Shown: positions 36,511 to 46,189, counted from the stretch's first letter. The stretch: 64,000 bases of DNA from JABDBE01 sp963832245 (GCA_963832245.1 CAWHTG010000002.1:310001-374000); one strand, 5' to 3'. Numbers and translations: made by a program. The notes: a model not told the origin generated them from the sequence alone.

Positions 36511-36752
36511 AGCGCTGCTCATTCTTCTCCGGCCGTGAAAGTCGTACTTCGACGGTTTCGCGGGCGAACTTGTGACGCGTGGAATTCAGCCACAGCGGGA
36601 TACTTCGAATGGCATCTAAGGGGACGTTTTCAAGGAAATCATTCGGCGTCATAACCGACGGGGTGCCGATTGCAAAAGTGTACGCGGTACATCCTTGAAG
36701 CCGATCGAACGGGGGTATATTATCCTCGACGCGCCAAGTGGGTGGAGATTAA

Positions 36753-37070
36753 ATGCTCAGGATTCAGATCATTCCTCGCGGAGACGAGAATATATACCAC
36801 ATTCTTCGTCAGAAAATTGACAATGAGGCCAGAACCTTTGTTTGGGCAGACAATAAGAAATCTCGTCTCCGACATGTGATGCCCGCTCATGCGGGTCGGT
36901 TGCGAATCCGGGACGCCAACGGCGTACTCATCGCTGAAACGTATAAGGGCGATCAAATTGTTGGTGCATTTATTGGGCGACTGGCCGCTTGGTTTCCCGT
37001 TGAAATCGCAGCGATCAACATTCAGCTTTTCCTAAATGACACGGTTCGCAAGAAGCGAAGAAAGAAATGA
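36753..37070 (+). CDS. Small protein of unknown function
   Basis: The 105-residue product starts at ATG 36753 behind GGTGGAGAT. It is beta-rich with a basic tail (TVRKKRRKK): RIQIIPRGDENIYHILRQKI, FVWADNKKSRLRHVMPAHAG, RLRIRDANGVLIAETYKGDQ. The pattern resembles a small nucleic-acid-binding or phage-type accessory protein, but no family is recognised. Confidence 0.55.
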   Translation: MLRIQIIPRGDENIYHILRQKIDNEARTFVWADNKKSRLRHVMPAHAGRLRIRDANGVLIAETYKGDQIVGAFIGRLAAWFPVEIAAINIQLFLNDTVRKKRRKK

Positions 37071-37157
37071 TCGGAGTACTAGATTCACTCGAAAGAGTTG
37101 TCGGCAGGAAGATGTCTCCCGCGAAGATAAGAACGAATGACAGACGTGCCAATACGT

Positions 37158-37424
37158 CTATTGCCGCTTGGCAATCTCGCGTTCCATGAGTCGAAGCAGC
37201 TGGGATGGTTTCATCCCGAAGCTTCCAGCGAAGTCAAACAGCGCATTCAAGGAAGGGCTCTTCTCCCCGCGCTCCAGCTGCCCGACGTAGTTCCGGTGGT
37301 AGCCGGTCTGGTGAGCGAAGGAATCTTGCGAACACCCCTTTTCCTGCCGGAGCTTCCGAAGCACCGCACCGAAGGCGGCTTGGGGACTGGAGGAGCTCCG
37401 GCTCCTGGTTGTTGAGCGAGCCAC
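37158..37424 (-). CDS. XRE-family HTH transcriptional regulator
   Basis: The 88-residue product is a single Cro/CI-type helix-turn-helix: FGAVLRKLRQEKGCSQDSFA, HQTGYHRNYVGQLERGEKSP, LNALFDFAGSFGMKPSQLL. Its size matches C (controller) proteins and small phage repressors. It is transcribed away from the nuclease-like gene at 37484, with about 60 bases between the two starts, so it very likely controls both genes from that gap. Confidence 0.85.
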   Translation of the reverse strand: MARSTTRSRSSSSPQAAFGAVLRKLRQEKGCSQDSFAHQTGYHRNYVGQLERGEKSPSLNALFDFAGSFGMKPSQLLRLMEREIAKRQ

Positions 37425-37483
37425 GCCCCTGACTTTGGGCTATTGCACACAATTGTGCGACCCACCTACAGTGTGTAATCAGC

Positions 37484-37969
37484 ATGGATGCTCAGCTGGT
37501 CGAGATGCTCGGGCGGCACCGCCTCATCGCCGAGCTCTTGCGCGCCAACCTGGAAGTCGCTATTCCCGCGCGGGACCGCGGCATCGACCTGATTGCCTAC
37601 GCCGACCTCGGCACCCAGGTCACCCGATTCTCGGCCTGTCCAATCCAGCTTAAGGCGGCCATCGGCGGCTCGTTCTCGGTGGATCGGAAGTACGCCAAGT
37701 TTCCGAACTTGTTGATCGCCTATGTCTGGTACTTGGAAGATCCCGCCCGGACGGTTACGTATGCCGCCACGCACCCTGAGGCCGTGACCGTGGCGGACGC
37801 GATGGGCTACACCAAGACGAGTTCATGGGAGAAGGGCTTGTACGTAACTACGAGGCCCAGCCCACACTTGGTGGCGCAGCTCGAACCCTTCCGGATGACG
37901 CCTGAGAAGTGGTGGGAGAAGGTTACCGATTGTGGGCGGCTCGCATCAGATGTTTCTGCGAATCGCTGA
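37484..37969 (+). CDS. PD-(D/E)XK nuclease-like protein
   Basis: The 161-residue product has the order of residues expected of a PD-(D/E)XK active site: an N-terminal helix with E17 (LIAELLRANLEVAIP), D34-D35 region in RDRGIDLIAY and the Q-x-K in CPIQLKAA (Q55, K57). The strand-strand spacing also fits. No methyltransferase is seen, so it is not a complete restriction-modification system. It pairs divergently with the XRE regulator. The nuclease activity is inferred from the motif only. Confidence 0.6.
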   Translation: MDAQLVEMLGRHRLIAELLRANLEVAIPARDRGIDLIAYADLGTQVTRFSACPIQLKAAIGGSFSVDRKYAKFPNLLIAYVWYLEDPARTVTYAATHPEAVTVADAMGYTKTSSWEKGLYVTTRPSPHLVAQLEPFRMTPEKWWEKVTDCGRLASDVSANR

Positions 37970-38043
37970 AACACCTGAGCAAGAGTCCACGCCGCTCAAA
38001 ACCATCGCCGCGGCCAGCGGCTCATTCTAGTTGACGAAGTCGG

Positions 38044-38508
38044 TCAGCTCAGGTCCGGGCGTTCGTTCCGAATTCGATAAAGAAGGTATCCCACCACTGC
38101 CATATTGATAAGGAGCACCAGGGTCTTCACTAGACTTGGATGGTGGTGTATCTCGTAAAGCTCGACGGGGACGAGCGACCCAGTGATGATTATGGTGAAC
38201 CACTCAGCCCAACGTTTTACCAGCCAAAGACCGATCCCTTCAGTGAGGAACAGTCCCGCGTAAATAAAGCTGACCATTCCAAACCCTTTTATCTTATTTG
38301 GCGTAAGGTTGGCGGCCTTCTGAAGTGCCCTAGCGACGTACTGTTTGCCCGGATCTAAGCCAAGCGTCGCGACCCAATGTTCGAGCACGCTCGTCACGTC
38401 TTGGTGAAGCAGCTTGAGGGCGCTTGCGCCGACCGCGATCAAAAGAACGGCCTTTAGCAGCTTGAACACTGCGATCAGGCGGAGCAGCCTGCTATCTGCG
38501 GATTTCAT
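38044..38508 (-). CDS. DUF2127-family membrane protein
   Basis: The 154-residue protein has four hydrophobic segments: LIAVFKLLKAVLLIAVGASA, MVSFIYAGLFLTEGIGLWLV, WAEWFTIIITGSLVPVELYE and LVKTLVLLINMAVVGYLLYR. The motif SLVPVELYEIHHHPS is characteristic of DUF2127 membrane proteins. The function of the family is unknown. It is transcribed alone. Confidence 0.8.
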   Translation of the reverse strand: MKSADSRLLRLIAVFKLLKAVLLIAVGASALKLLHQDVTSVLEHWVATLGLDPGKQYVARALQKAANLTPNKIKGFGMVSFIYAGLFLTEGIGLWLVKRWAEWFTIIITGSLVPVELYEIHHHPSLVKTLVLLINMAVVGYLLYRIRNERPDLS

Positions 38509-39441
38509 GTGAAGGAATCATCGTACCCCAATTCGTCGCTGCCCCTCGCCACGCGGTTGGGAATTTGCGATGCGCTTGGGTAAGGTTGGGCGGGTTGTTA
38601 GAAAACCCTCCCAAATCCGCTAATCTTAGTCGCGTAAACACTGAGGCCAGCGCATCGAGATCGAAGGTGTTAGATAACTGTAGTTTTCTAACATGAGTCC
38701 GACCGGGACTTCTGGTCAATGAGTGCTATTGCGAAGAGCCGGGGAGGCTGGTTCGACTCGCGGATCCTTAAAGGAGAAAACGACGAACCGATCAACGTAG
38801 TTTTTACGCGAGTGCCGTCGCTCTTGTCTGTAAGGCGTATCACCTAACGAGGGTTTAGCGGACCCGCACGGGTAAAGCAGTTACAGCCGATGCCTCTTCG
38901 GCGTCTCTGTATCGAAGCTGGGACGATTCCCCTTCGGAAACGGTGACCAAAACCCCTCCATGTCTGATCGGTGACCACGAGCGAACAAAAGATTTGTCGG
39001 CCCTATGTGAAGCTGAGTCCGCCTCGATGGAGAAGTGGCATCGCGACTATGGGCTTCGGAGCGAGCACGGCCTCCTTAACGTCAATGTCGGCGAAGCACC
39101 GCAAACCCTGGTTGCGAAAGCAGTAGAGAGCACGTTACAGCTGCTAATCTGCGGAGACAATTTATTCGGGTCTTTGTTGCTCTGCGGGCTCATTTGTCGG
39201 GGAGGGCAAGAAGATTGCCCAGGCAGAACGAGTGGTGTAAGCTCAGTAAATTCTCAATAGTCTTCGAGGAGGTCCCCTCGAAGCAGGCGCGATTCCAAAT
39301 CCTTTTGGATTGAAATCCCGGATTGAGACTTGCTATCCCTGTACCAGACCCCGGAAACCGGAATAAGCTCAGTCTGCTGTTTATTGTTAACGGGTAGCTG
39401 TCTGGGTCTTCCCTAATCGGCGCTGTGTTGGACTGGGAGTT
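38509..39441. other. 930-bp gene-poor stretch upstream of a kinase gene
   Basis: No convincing gene is seen; a 105-codon ORF at 38943-39260 has no protein-like pattern. GGTCAATGAGTG near 38714 resembles the start of the 30-nt repeat. A GGTTCGACTC near 38750 looks like a tRNA T-loop but no cloverleaf can be drawn. An 8-bp inverted repeat lies at 39262-39283. Confidence 0.4.
39262..39283. promoter_or_regulatory. Inverted repeat upstream of kinase-TPR gene
   Basis: CTTCGAGG and CCTCGAAG are separated by six bases. There is no T-run, so an operator or leader hairpin is more likely than a terminator. Confidence 0.35.
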
Positions 39442-42285
39442 ATGGCTAGTCAACGAGAGTTGGTGGAGCAAGTATTCGAGGCCGCCCAGGCACTCAAGCC
39501 ACCGGAGCGGAATGCCTTCCTCGATAAAACCTGCAGCAACGATCCGGAACTGAGAGAAGTAGTTGAGCGTTTGTTAGCTGCGGATTCTCGTGCCGGCGGC
39601 TATCTTCAGCACCGACCTCTGGATATTCCGAACGAAGCGATGGTGACCATTCCCATGGCCGAAACTGCTAGTCGCCTTGATCGGAATGGAATTTCTCCAA
39701 CTCAGACACCTGCGGGCCGACTCGAGCTTGGCCAGATACTAATCGATCGATTTTTAGTTATCCGTTTTATCGCAAAAGGCGGCATGGGCGAAGTGTATGA
39801 GGTGGAGGATCGCTTCCTGCAAGGCGTCCACGTTGCACTCAAGACAATCCTCCCTCAGATGGCCGGTGATCGTAGCTTGCAGAATCGTTTCGAAAGGGAA
39901 GTGTTGCTTGCCCAAACAGTTACCCACGAGAATCTGTGTCCCATTTATGCCATCTTTCACAGTGAGCAACCACCCCCTAGTTTCTTGTTCCTAACGATGA
40001 AGCTGCTGCCGGGTATAACCTTGGCAACTCGCCTGCATGCAGCCATCCCAATATCGATTGAGGAAGCATTGGTAATCCTCAAACAGATGGCTGCTGGACT
40101 TTCAGCGATCCACGCTGCCGGCATCATTCATCGGGATATTAAACCTAACAACATCGTGCTCGATGGGATCGGTCGTGATATCCGACTATGGATTACTGAT
40201 TTTGGTTTAGCTCGCGCGTATGAGACGGGAACTACTTTTTCAGGCGGAGTGGCTGGCACGCCCGATTACATTGCTCCAGAGCTGTTCAAGGGTCACCCGC
40301 CTACGCAAGCCAGCGATCTTTTCGCCTTCGGCATTGTTCTTCACGAAATCTTTACGGGTCAAAGGCCGACGGTGGCACAGCATAGTTCCTCCGTTGTAGT
40401 TAGTCCGCGATTGAATTCCAAGAAAATACCTTCGTTTTGCATCCGGCTGGTAACGGAGTGCCTCAGCTATGATCCGAAGCGAAGATGCCAAGCATTTGAG
40501 CGTGCACTGAATGTGCTCGATCCGAAGCCGGCGTATGGCCACTCCCCTTATCGAACAACGGGATTGTGGACTCGCCGGCATTTTGCCGCCACTACGGCGG
40601 CCACTGCCTGTGCGATCGCTGCAGGTACATGGTGGAAAAGGGATGAATTCGATAACCTATTGCACCCTTTGCCCCGGAAGCGATTCGTTGCCCTATTGAA
40701 CTGGCCGAAAACATCTGATATCCAGCTGACGCCCATCCTGACGGGAGTCCTCGGTGCAATCAGAAGTGAACTCGCACGCGTCGAGGAGTTTGATCGGGAT
40801 CTCTTTGTGATCTTGCCCGAGGAGGTAAGCCAGGAGGTGGCGTCGGCTACTCGATTGAAGGAGATTTCCGATCCTCTCGGAGCTAATCTAGTGTTAGCTG
40901 CCTCTGGCCAGCCTAGCCCGGGGCATTTTCAGCTTTTCTTGCGATTACTTAACCCCGTAGCCGGTCAACCACTCCGGCAGAAGAAGCTTAGTTGTGCTCT
41001 TGCCGAGATAACATCGCTGCCCGGCAAAGCCGTTCTAGCTGCGGCATCGCTCCTCAGTTTAGGCCACTACCTGCAAAGCAGCGAACAATCGGATCCGGGA
41101 ACGCAGTCTGCGGCTGCCTATACGGCCTTCCAGGCAGCTGAGACCCTAATGAAGCACCCCAACGACAGTGGGCTTTCCGCGGCCATAGAAAAGTATAAGG
41201 AGGCAGCGGAACTAGACCCGCGCTACGCAATTGCTCATGCGAATTTGGCGATAGCGTTTGGTCGCCTATATGCCCTGCACCACGATCCTGCGGCTCTCGA
41301 CCTTGCTCGCAGAAACTGCGAGGTTGCGCTAGCGTTGGCCCCCGGCATCGTGGATGGGCATCTTGCGTTCGCATCGGTGTTAGAACAAACCGGAAATGAG
41401 CAAGGCGCACTGAGTGAGATTAGCAAGGCGCTGACAGTCAATCCCGGCAACGCAAGAACGCTGGTATGGCAAGCTCAGATTTATACCCGTCTAGATCGCT
41501 GGGGGGATGCCGAACAGACGTTTCGCAGAGTTCTGAAGGAGCGCCCCAACTATTGGCTAGCTTACAACGAACTTGGAGTCGTGTTGAACCGACAGGGAAA
41601 GTATCAGGAAGCGATCAAAGCCTTCCGTAATGCCTGCCTTGCCGCCCCAGGGAGTTCATTGGCCTTTAACAACGTTGGCGCGATCTATCTGCAAATCGGC
41701 GAATTTCCTGCAGCGACCGAAAATTTCAAAAAGAGTTTTGCTCTGAAGCCTAACGGAATGGCTGCGTCAAACACCTCCTTGGCCCTGCGTTCCGAGGGCA
41801 AGGATTCTGAGGCCCTTCCGTTTGCGTTGAAAGCCGTGGAACTGGACCCGACGAACGACTCAAATTGGCTGGAACTCGGGGATTGCTATTCCTCATTGCG
41901 CAATCACCGGAGAGAAGCGAAAGGCGCCTATCTGCGAGCTGCAAAGGAGGCGGAGCAGCATCTTCAAACTAATCCAGCCGATGGCCCAACCTGGATGCTG
42001 CTTGCGCTGTACCAGGTCAAGTCGGATGGTTCTCAGAATGCTCTTTCACTCATCAAGAAGGCCGAGTTGCTAGGGGCGGATGACATGGATTCTCAGCTAA
42101 GCAAAGCGAGGATTCTTGAACTTCTGGGTAGGCGGGATGAGGCGTTGGCAACACTCGCCACTTGCTTCCGCAAAGGCGCAACCCGCTTCCAAATTGCGCC
42201 AACCCCTGACCTGCTATCGCTTCAAAAGGACCCGCGCTATCAGGAACTATTGCGATCAGATTTTGCTCCCGAGAAACGAAACTAA
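39442..42285 (+). CDS. Ser/Thr protein kinase with TPR tail
   Basis: This is a 947-residue membrane-anchored kinase. A 100-residue helical N-terminal extension (ELVEQVFEAAQALKPPERNA) precedes the Hanks kinase: FIAKGGMGEVYEVEDR, VALKTI, AAGIIHRDIKPNNIVLD, WITDFGLARAY and GTPDYIAPELF. A helix around residue 375-395 (HFAATTAATACAIAAGTWW) crosses the membrane. The rest includes a TolB-like part (RKRFVALLNWPKTSDIQL) and then a TPR array (AYTAFQAAETLMKHPNDSGL onward). All kinase residues are present. It precedes two small lipoprotein genes on the same strand, which may be co-regulated. Confidence 0.92.
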   Translation: MASQRELVEQVFEAAQALKPPERNAFLDKTCSNDPELREVVERLLAADSRAGGYLQHRPLDIPNEAMVTIPMAETASRLDRNGISPTQTPAGRLELGQILIDRFLVIRFIAKGGMGEVYEVEDRFLQGVHVALKTILPQMAGDRSLQNRFEREVLLAQTVTHENLCPIYAIFHSEQPPPSFLFLTMKLLPGITLATRLHAAIPISIEEALVILKQMAAGLSAIHAAGIIHRDIKPNNIVLDGIGRDIRLWITDFGLARAYETGTTFSGGVAGTPDYIAPELFKGHPPTQASDLFAFGIVLHEIFTGQRPTVAQHSSSVVVSPRLNSKKIPSFCIRLVTECLSYDPKRRCQAFERALNVLDPKPAYGHSPYRTTGLWTRRHFAATTAATACAIAAGTWWKRDEFDNLLHPLPRKRFVALLNWPKTSDIQLTPILTGVLGAIRSELARVEEFDRDLFVILPEEVSQEVASATRLKEISDPLGANLVLAASGQPSPGHFQLFLRLLNPVAGQPLRQKKLSCALAEITSLPGKAVLAAASLLSLGHYLQSSEQSDPGTQSAAAYTAFQAAETLMKHPNDSGLSAAIEKYKEAAELDPRYAIAHANLAIAFGRLYALHHDPAALDLARRNCEVALALAPGIVDGHLAFASVLEQTGNEQGALSEISKALTVNPGNARTLVWQAQIYTRLDRWGDAEQTFRRVLKERPNYWLAYNELGVVLNRQGKYQEAIKAFRNACLAAPGSSLAFNNVGAIYLQIGEFPAATENFKKSFALKPNGMAASNTSLALRSEGKDSEALPFALKAVELDPTNDSNWLELGDCYSSLRNHRREAKGAYLRAAKEAEQHLQTNPADGPTWMLLALYQVKSDGSQNALSLIKKAELLGADDMDSQLSKARILELLGRRDEALATLATCFRKGATRFQIAPTPDLLSLQKDPRYQELLRSDFAPEKRN

Positions 42286-42318
42286 CCGGGAGTAGGGAAC
42301 GTTTAAGGAGGACCATTT

Positions 42319-43029
42319 ATGAAAAATCGAACGCTCTTCTTCGTCGGTGTAATCTGCGCGATGTGCAATGCGCTTGCCGGTTGTCATAAGACTGTCTCGT
42401 TTGCAGTTCAGGACAACCTAACTACGGCGTCGATCTATGCCGCCCAGGGCGATACCCTGGAATGGGATGTCCAAGACCCAAACTCTGTCCCGTTTGAGAT
42501 AAAGTTTCCTTATGGCAGCCCATGCAAAAGCGACGATTCGCTCAAGGGAACTAGAGTGCTGTGTCATGTTGGGCAAAGTGGGACGTACATATATCAAATT
42601 CAGCCGTCTACCCCTGGCCGAGGTAACGGTCCGTTTCATTTCGCTCAAGTAGGAGGTTGCACCGGCTGTAAAGGAGTGGCGTCAAGTTCGAATAGAGGTG
42701 TTGGGTCACACAACGCTTCGAATCCGGCCGATGTTCTGATCTACATCGGCTGCGACAACAATCAAAAGGCTGTCACGATTGAGATTCCGCATCCTCCGAT
42801 TTCCGCTAAGCAGGTGATTGAGTGGACAGCGCTGGGTCCACCTCCCAGTTCTTATGGTGCGACATTCGCCAGCGGCGCCAGCCCCTGCACTACGGGCAGC
42901 GGACCTTTCTTTGGATCAGGAGCCGTGTGCACCATAGCCGGCCCCCCTGGCTCTTACAGCTACACGGTAGCTCGCGAAGACTGCAACAACAACACTCCGT
43001 CTAACCCCATGAATTTGACCGTGCAATAG
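42319..43029 (+). CDS. Lipoprotein with two cupredoxin-like repeats
   Basis: The 236-residue product has a lipobox signal (FFVGVICAMCNALAGCHK) and follows the kinase gene by 33 bases, with AAGGAGGA before the ATG. It seems duplicated: TLEWDVQDPNSVPFEIKFPY, GSPCKSD and a later copy VIEWTALGPPPSSYGATFAS, GASPC, each followed by a Gly-rich turn and a beta-strand ending (GTYIYQIQPS; GSYSYTVARE). This is the strand pattern of cupredoxins, but the His/Cys/Met copper set is absent. It is probably an envelope protein; the function is unknown. Confidence 0.65.
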   Translation: MKNRTLFFVGVICAMCNALAGCHKTVSFAVQDNLTTASIYAAQGDTLEWDVQDPNSVPFEIKFPYGSPCKSDDSLKGTRVLCHVGQSGTYIYQIQPSTPGRGNGPFHFAQVGGCTGCKGVASSSNRGVGSHNASNPADVLIYIGCDNNQKAVTIEIPHPPISAKQVIEWTALGPPPSSYGATFASGASPCTTGSGPFFGSGAVCTIAGPPGSYSYTVAREDCNNNTPSNPMNLTVQ

Positions 43030-43373
43030 AGCAAGTTGTTTTTTTTTCGTCAGCCTAATAAGTCGTTCGCTCATTGGCCGCCACCTGTCTGTGAGACTGG
43101 TCTTTGATGCTGTCCAAACTCTTTAGAATTAGGCAAGTTATGAAAATAAACGACGGCCCGCGACGGGCGGCACGCTGCGAGTTATTTTCGTGGGCGGCGC
43201 ATGACCCACGACGAGCGTAGAGGCGGCAAAATTGTCTGTGAGGGACCGAAACTTCCTTTCGCATCCGGGGTTCAGCAACAGCAGACCCAGAGTGACTCCG
43301 GTTCGTGAGCGCAGGTTTCGTACTCGAACCATTCCACGCGCCAGTCGGGGTTTGGTCCAAAAAGGAGCGCTAT

Positions 43374-43766
43374 ATGTCTTCCCGTCTATCGCTTGTGGCC
43401 CTGCTCGCCGTAATGTTTCTTCCAGGTTGTAACAACACGCTAAACCCTTTGTGCGGCAGCGCCAGGCCCGCGCCGCTGATCGGGTCACTCTCCCCCAGCA
43501 CGGTGAGTTTTGCTCAGGTGCAGCAGGGCGTGATGCTCACGGTGAATGGTAGCCAGTTTGTTTCGTCGTCTGAAGTTGTCATCAACGGCAAGGCGCTGAG
43601 CGCAACTGTTGTCAGCGGCCAGCAGCTGACAATCCTGCTTACGACCAGCGTGATTTCCGGTCCTGGAGCGGTGAACGTGAGTGTGCTTACTCCGAGCGGG
43701 AATTCCGGAGATTTAGGTTGCACAAGCGGAGGCAAAAGCAGTGTACTCGTGTTAACGGTTAACTGA
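43374..43766 (+). CDS. IPT/TIG-domain lipoprotein
   Basis: The 130-residue product starts at ATG 43374 behind AAAGGAG. The signal ends in a lipobox (LLAVMFLPGCNN), then a single IPT/TIG immunoglobulin-like domain follows: PLIGSLSPSTVSFAQVQQGV, MLTVNGSQFVSSSEVVINGK, TVVSGQQLTILLTTSVISGP. Such domains are common in acidobacterial surface proteins. The 23 residues in frame upstream are not part of the gene. Confidence 0.75.
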   Translation: MSSRLSLVALLAVMFLPGCNNTLNPLCGSARPAPLIGSLSPSTVSFAQVQQGVMLTVNGSQFVSSSEVVINGKALSATVVSGQQLTILLTTSVISGPGAVNVSVLTPSGNSGDLGCTSGGKSSVLVLTVN

Positions 43767-44319
43767 GGCGGGGCTAGCGGGCCGTTTGTAAGCTTGTCAT
43801 GTGGAGAGCGTGCTCGTTGTTGATGTAACCCCAGGCCATAGCACTCCGTCGAAAATCCTCCTACACTTGCAACCCGTGTGTGGCGGTGACCGGGTTTATG
43901 GGTGTGATTGCAACCTCGTAGCCAAGCTTGCGAAGGGCTCGCGCCAGCATTTGAGCGCGTTTCTTCTTAGTCCGGGGATCAGGTTCGCAGCCTTGCTCGA
44001 TAAATCGCACCCCCTGAACCGGGCAGATTGGATCAGAACGAAGCAGATCAAGTGGCTGGTAAGGAGTTAACGATTCAGGTAGAGTAAAGAATTTTCATAA
44101 TGGTTCAGTACTCGCCTGTGAACTCAAAATCCGCCAGTTTTTTAGTAGCTCCGTTCAATTCCTTACCTCGACACCACAGCTTCTGACGTTGGCGCCCCAC
44201 TCCCCAGTGACGAGCGGATACGTAAATCAAAAGCCATACGGTGGATAAAATCAGCTCACCAGAACTATTCCATCCCAAGGGGGTTCGACTCTGTTATGAC
44301 GAACTAGACCTTAGCTTTC
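43767..44319. other. 550-bp stretch carrying 118-nt repeat copy A
   Basis: No gene is supported. Copy A of the 118-nt element lies at 44018-44135, followed about 130 bases later by GGGGGTTCGACTC, a T-loop-like string. Confidence 0.5.
44018..44135 (+). repeat. 118-nt element, copy A
   Basis: It aligns without gaps to copy B (51082-51199) with about 22 differences (my count by eye, near 81% identity). The first 50 bases keep an open frame ending at the same stop position in both copies (QIKWLVRS here, QIKLLVSG in copy B), with several third-base changes, so they may be the 3' end of a coding sequence. Confidence 0.7.
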
Positions 44320-45546
44320 ATGACGATCAAAATCCATTCCCGCTGCTGGCAAAGGGTAGGGTTCCTTCTTGTGCTGTGCGCAGTCGTTTCGCGTACTTCG
44401 GCAGAGCAACAGAACGCTGAAAGTTCAAAAGCGGATCACAGAACAATTAGCGGATCTTCCGAAGCCATTGCACCCCGGCTTGTGAGCTCAGATCAGGGGC
44501 TCGCGATCATTGGCGCCGCGCTAGAATCCCGCAAGCCCTCAGATTCCAACGCCGACTGCTCAAACCTGGTACACGCAATCTATGAACGGGCCGGCTTTAC
44601 GTACTCCTACTCGAATTCCTCCGAGCTTTACCGAGGCATCAAAGAGTTTCATCGGGTCCAGCATCCGCAACCGGGTGATTTGGTGGTATGGCGCGGACAT
44701 GTCGGAATCGTGATTAGTCCGGTGCAGCACTCCTTCTTCAGTGCGATGCTTTCGGGGCGTGGCGTCGAATTCTATGATTCACCTTATTGGCAGACGCGTG
44801 GACAGCCGCGTTTCTTTCGTTACCTAAAAGCGGCTTCGCGAACTCAGCTCTCCGATTCGACCCGAAACGCAAACTTGAAGCCCAGAAGTTCGAGGAATGC
44901 TGAATCGCATGACCCGGTTCCCGCGGGCGAAGACTTCGCTCTAACTTCTGGGGTTTCCTGCGCTGGACAGGCCACCGGGACAAGCATGCCTGCGCGCAAT
45001 GGGGATCAGCCCGCGGGTGGCACCGTCCGATCGGCTACGGTCTCGCCCGCGGGGGCCAGCAGGGCGGATCCGCCAGCAGCGATACCTGGGATTGAGGGAA
45101 CGCAAGCAGCATCGCTTCATAAGTCAGAACGCCACACAACAGGCGATGCGCAGAGCGCGATGGATCGGAATAAGCAGACGCCAGCGAGTCACAAGATACA
45201 AGGTCCGGGGGATGGTGTTTGGGAAAAGACGGCGACCAAACCTTCTCCGGGAATACCCTTTGACTCCGTGGTTACGCCCACGCGGCCCTACGAGCCTCGA
45301 CCTCCGCAGGGCTTCAGGACGTCGAACATCGCCGCAAAGGCCGGTCACGCAAGCGCGAGGCCGACTTCTGCGAGTGGACCGCTGGTGAATGAGTCGAGGG
45401 CTGAACCCGTTCAATGGGCGATAAGCCGCTACGTGCCGCGTCCGCCGTGGAGTTCAAGTAGCGGAAGGACTTCAGAGCCTTCCGTTCCTCGCTCGCCCGC
45501 AACACGGGTTTCGCGTACATCCCGAGGTTCGGCATACTCAAGGTAA
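44320..45546 (+). CDS. NlpC/P60-family hydrolase with long disordered tail
   Basis: This is a predicted secreted peptidoglycan amidase/endopeptidase. The signal is VGFLLVLCAVVSRTSA. Residues 60-170 form an NlpC/P60 domain: catalytic Cys in SNADCSNLVHAIYERAGF, His in VVWRGHVGIVISPVQ, and SGRGVEFYDSPYW. The remaining 235 residues are rich in Pro, Ser, Arg and Thr, with no domain pattern. The domain is short but keeps the Cys and His; the third residue is not obvious. It stands alone. Confidence 0.78.
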   Translation: MTIKIHSRCWQRVGFLLVLCAVVSRTSAEQQNAESSKADHRTISGSSEAIAPRLVSSDQGLAIIGAALESRKPSDSNADCSNLVHAIYERAGFTYSYSNSSELYRGIKEFHRVQHPQPGDLVVWRGHVGIVISPVQHSFFSAMLSGRGVEFYDSPYWQTRGQPRFFRYLKAASRTQLSDSTRNANLKPRSSRNAESHDPVPAGEDFALTSGVSCAGQATGTSMPARNGDQPAGGTVRSATVSPAGASRADPPAAIPGIEGTQAASLHKSERHTTGDAQSAMDRNKQTPASHKIQGPGDGVWEKTATKPSPGIPFDSVVTPTRPYEPRPPQGFRTSNIAAKAGHASARPTSASGPLVNESRAEPVQWAISRYVPRPPWSSSSGRTSEPSVPRSPATRVSRTSRGSAYSR

Positions 45547-45852
45547 CAGGTTCGGTAGTGTCTGGCGTCCGACCGCATAGAATCGATACATCTCTTGCTA
45601 CATTGATACCACTGCGAGTTTCAACTGCATCGACGGCTTCGCCGAAGTTACAGTGAACAGCGACACGCGAAAAGCTTCGCTTTATTCCATGCAATCGCCG
45701 GAAAGCTGGTTGCCGCTCTTGGTGCGGGTTCCATAGTCTTTCCTGATTGGCCAACAGGTTTCAACAGCTGAAGCGTCACGAGTGTAATGAAATTGTAATG
45801 ATGGACGGATCAGATCCCATCAAATCGAATCCACAACTGACAAGACAGACGA

Positions 45853-45932
45853 GGTTGTAAGTGGTTGAAGAATCGAATATAGTAGTGACCCTTCACAACG
45901 GTTGCAACTCCCTGCTGTGTTCTCATAATCCG
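45853..45932 (+). repeat. 118-nt element, partial copy C
   Basis: GTAAGTGGTTGAAGAATC and the later ACGGTT..AACT, CTC..AATCCG blocks match copy B; the first 35 bases are missing and the middle is diverged. Confidence 0.6.
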
Positions 45933-45958
45933 TAGGTCGTAGGTTCGAGTCCGCTACC
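45923..45958 (+). pseudogene. tRNA-like 3' fragment (Met-type anticodon loop)
   Basis: CTCATAATCCG followed by GTCGTAGGTTCGAGTCCG looks like a CAT anticodon loop, variable loop and T arm. The T stem does not close (CCGCT instead of CCTAC) and there is no 5' half. It is read as an integration-site relic, not a functional tRNA. Confidence 0.45.
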
Positions 45959-46189
45959 AAGTCGGGGTAAGTCGGGTAATGACGAGTGCGTGCCTTCAAA
46001 GCCGCAGTATGTTCCAGTATTTCCCTTTCCATCGTCTCTGCATCGAAGTCACTAGTTGAGAGGATTCGTAGGCGTCCGTCACTCCGGGTTTCTCGCTAAC
46101 TTGGAAGCAGCTTCTGGACCGTCATTCATCCAAAGCGGAGCATTCTCAACGTTTCGGAATTTGTCGGCTACAGCCCCTGTCAATCGCTC

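Larger units (their letters stand above)
45547..46189. other. 640-bp stretch with repeat copy C and tRNA-like fragment
   Basis: No gene is supported. It contains copy C of the 118-nt element (45853-45932) running into a fragment like the 3' half of a tRNA-Met (45923-45958). Confidence 0.5.

Noticed and set aside
35764..36654. A 296-codon plus-strand frame
   Set aside because: It is antisense to the ImmA/IrrE-like frame with the HEXXH motif, and its composition is unlike a protein.
38740..38780. GGTTCGACTC near 38750 as a tRNA
   Set aside because: No acceptor, D or anticodon stem can be drawn around it.
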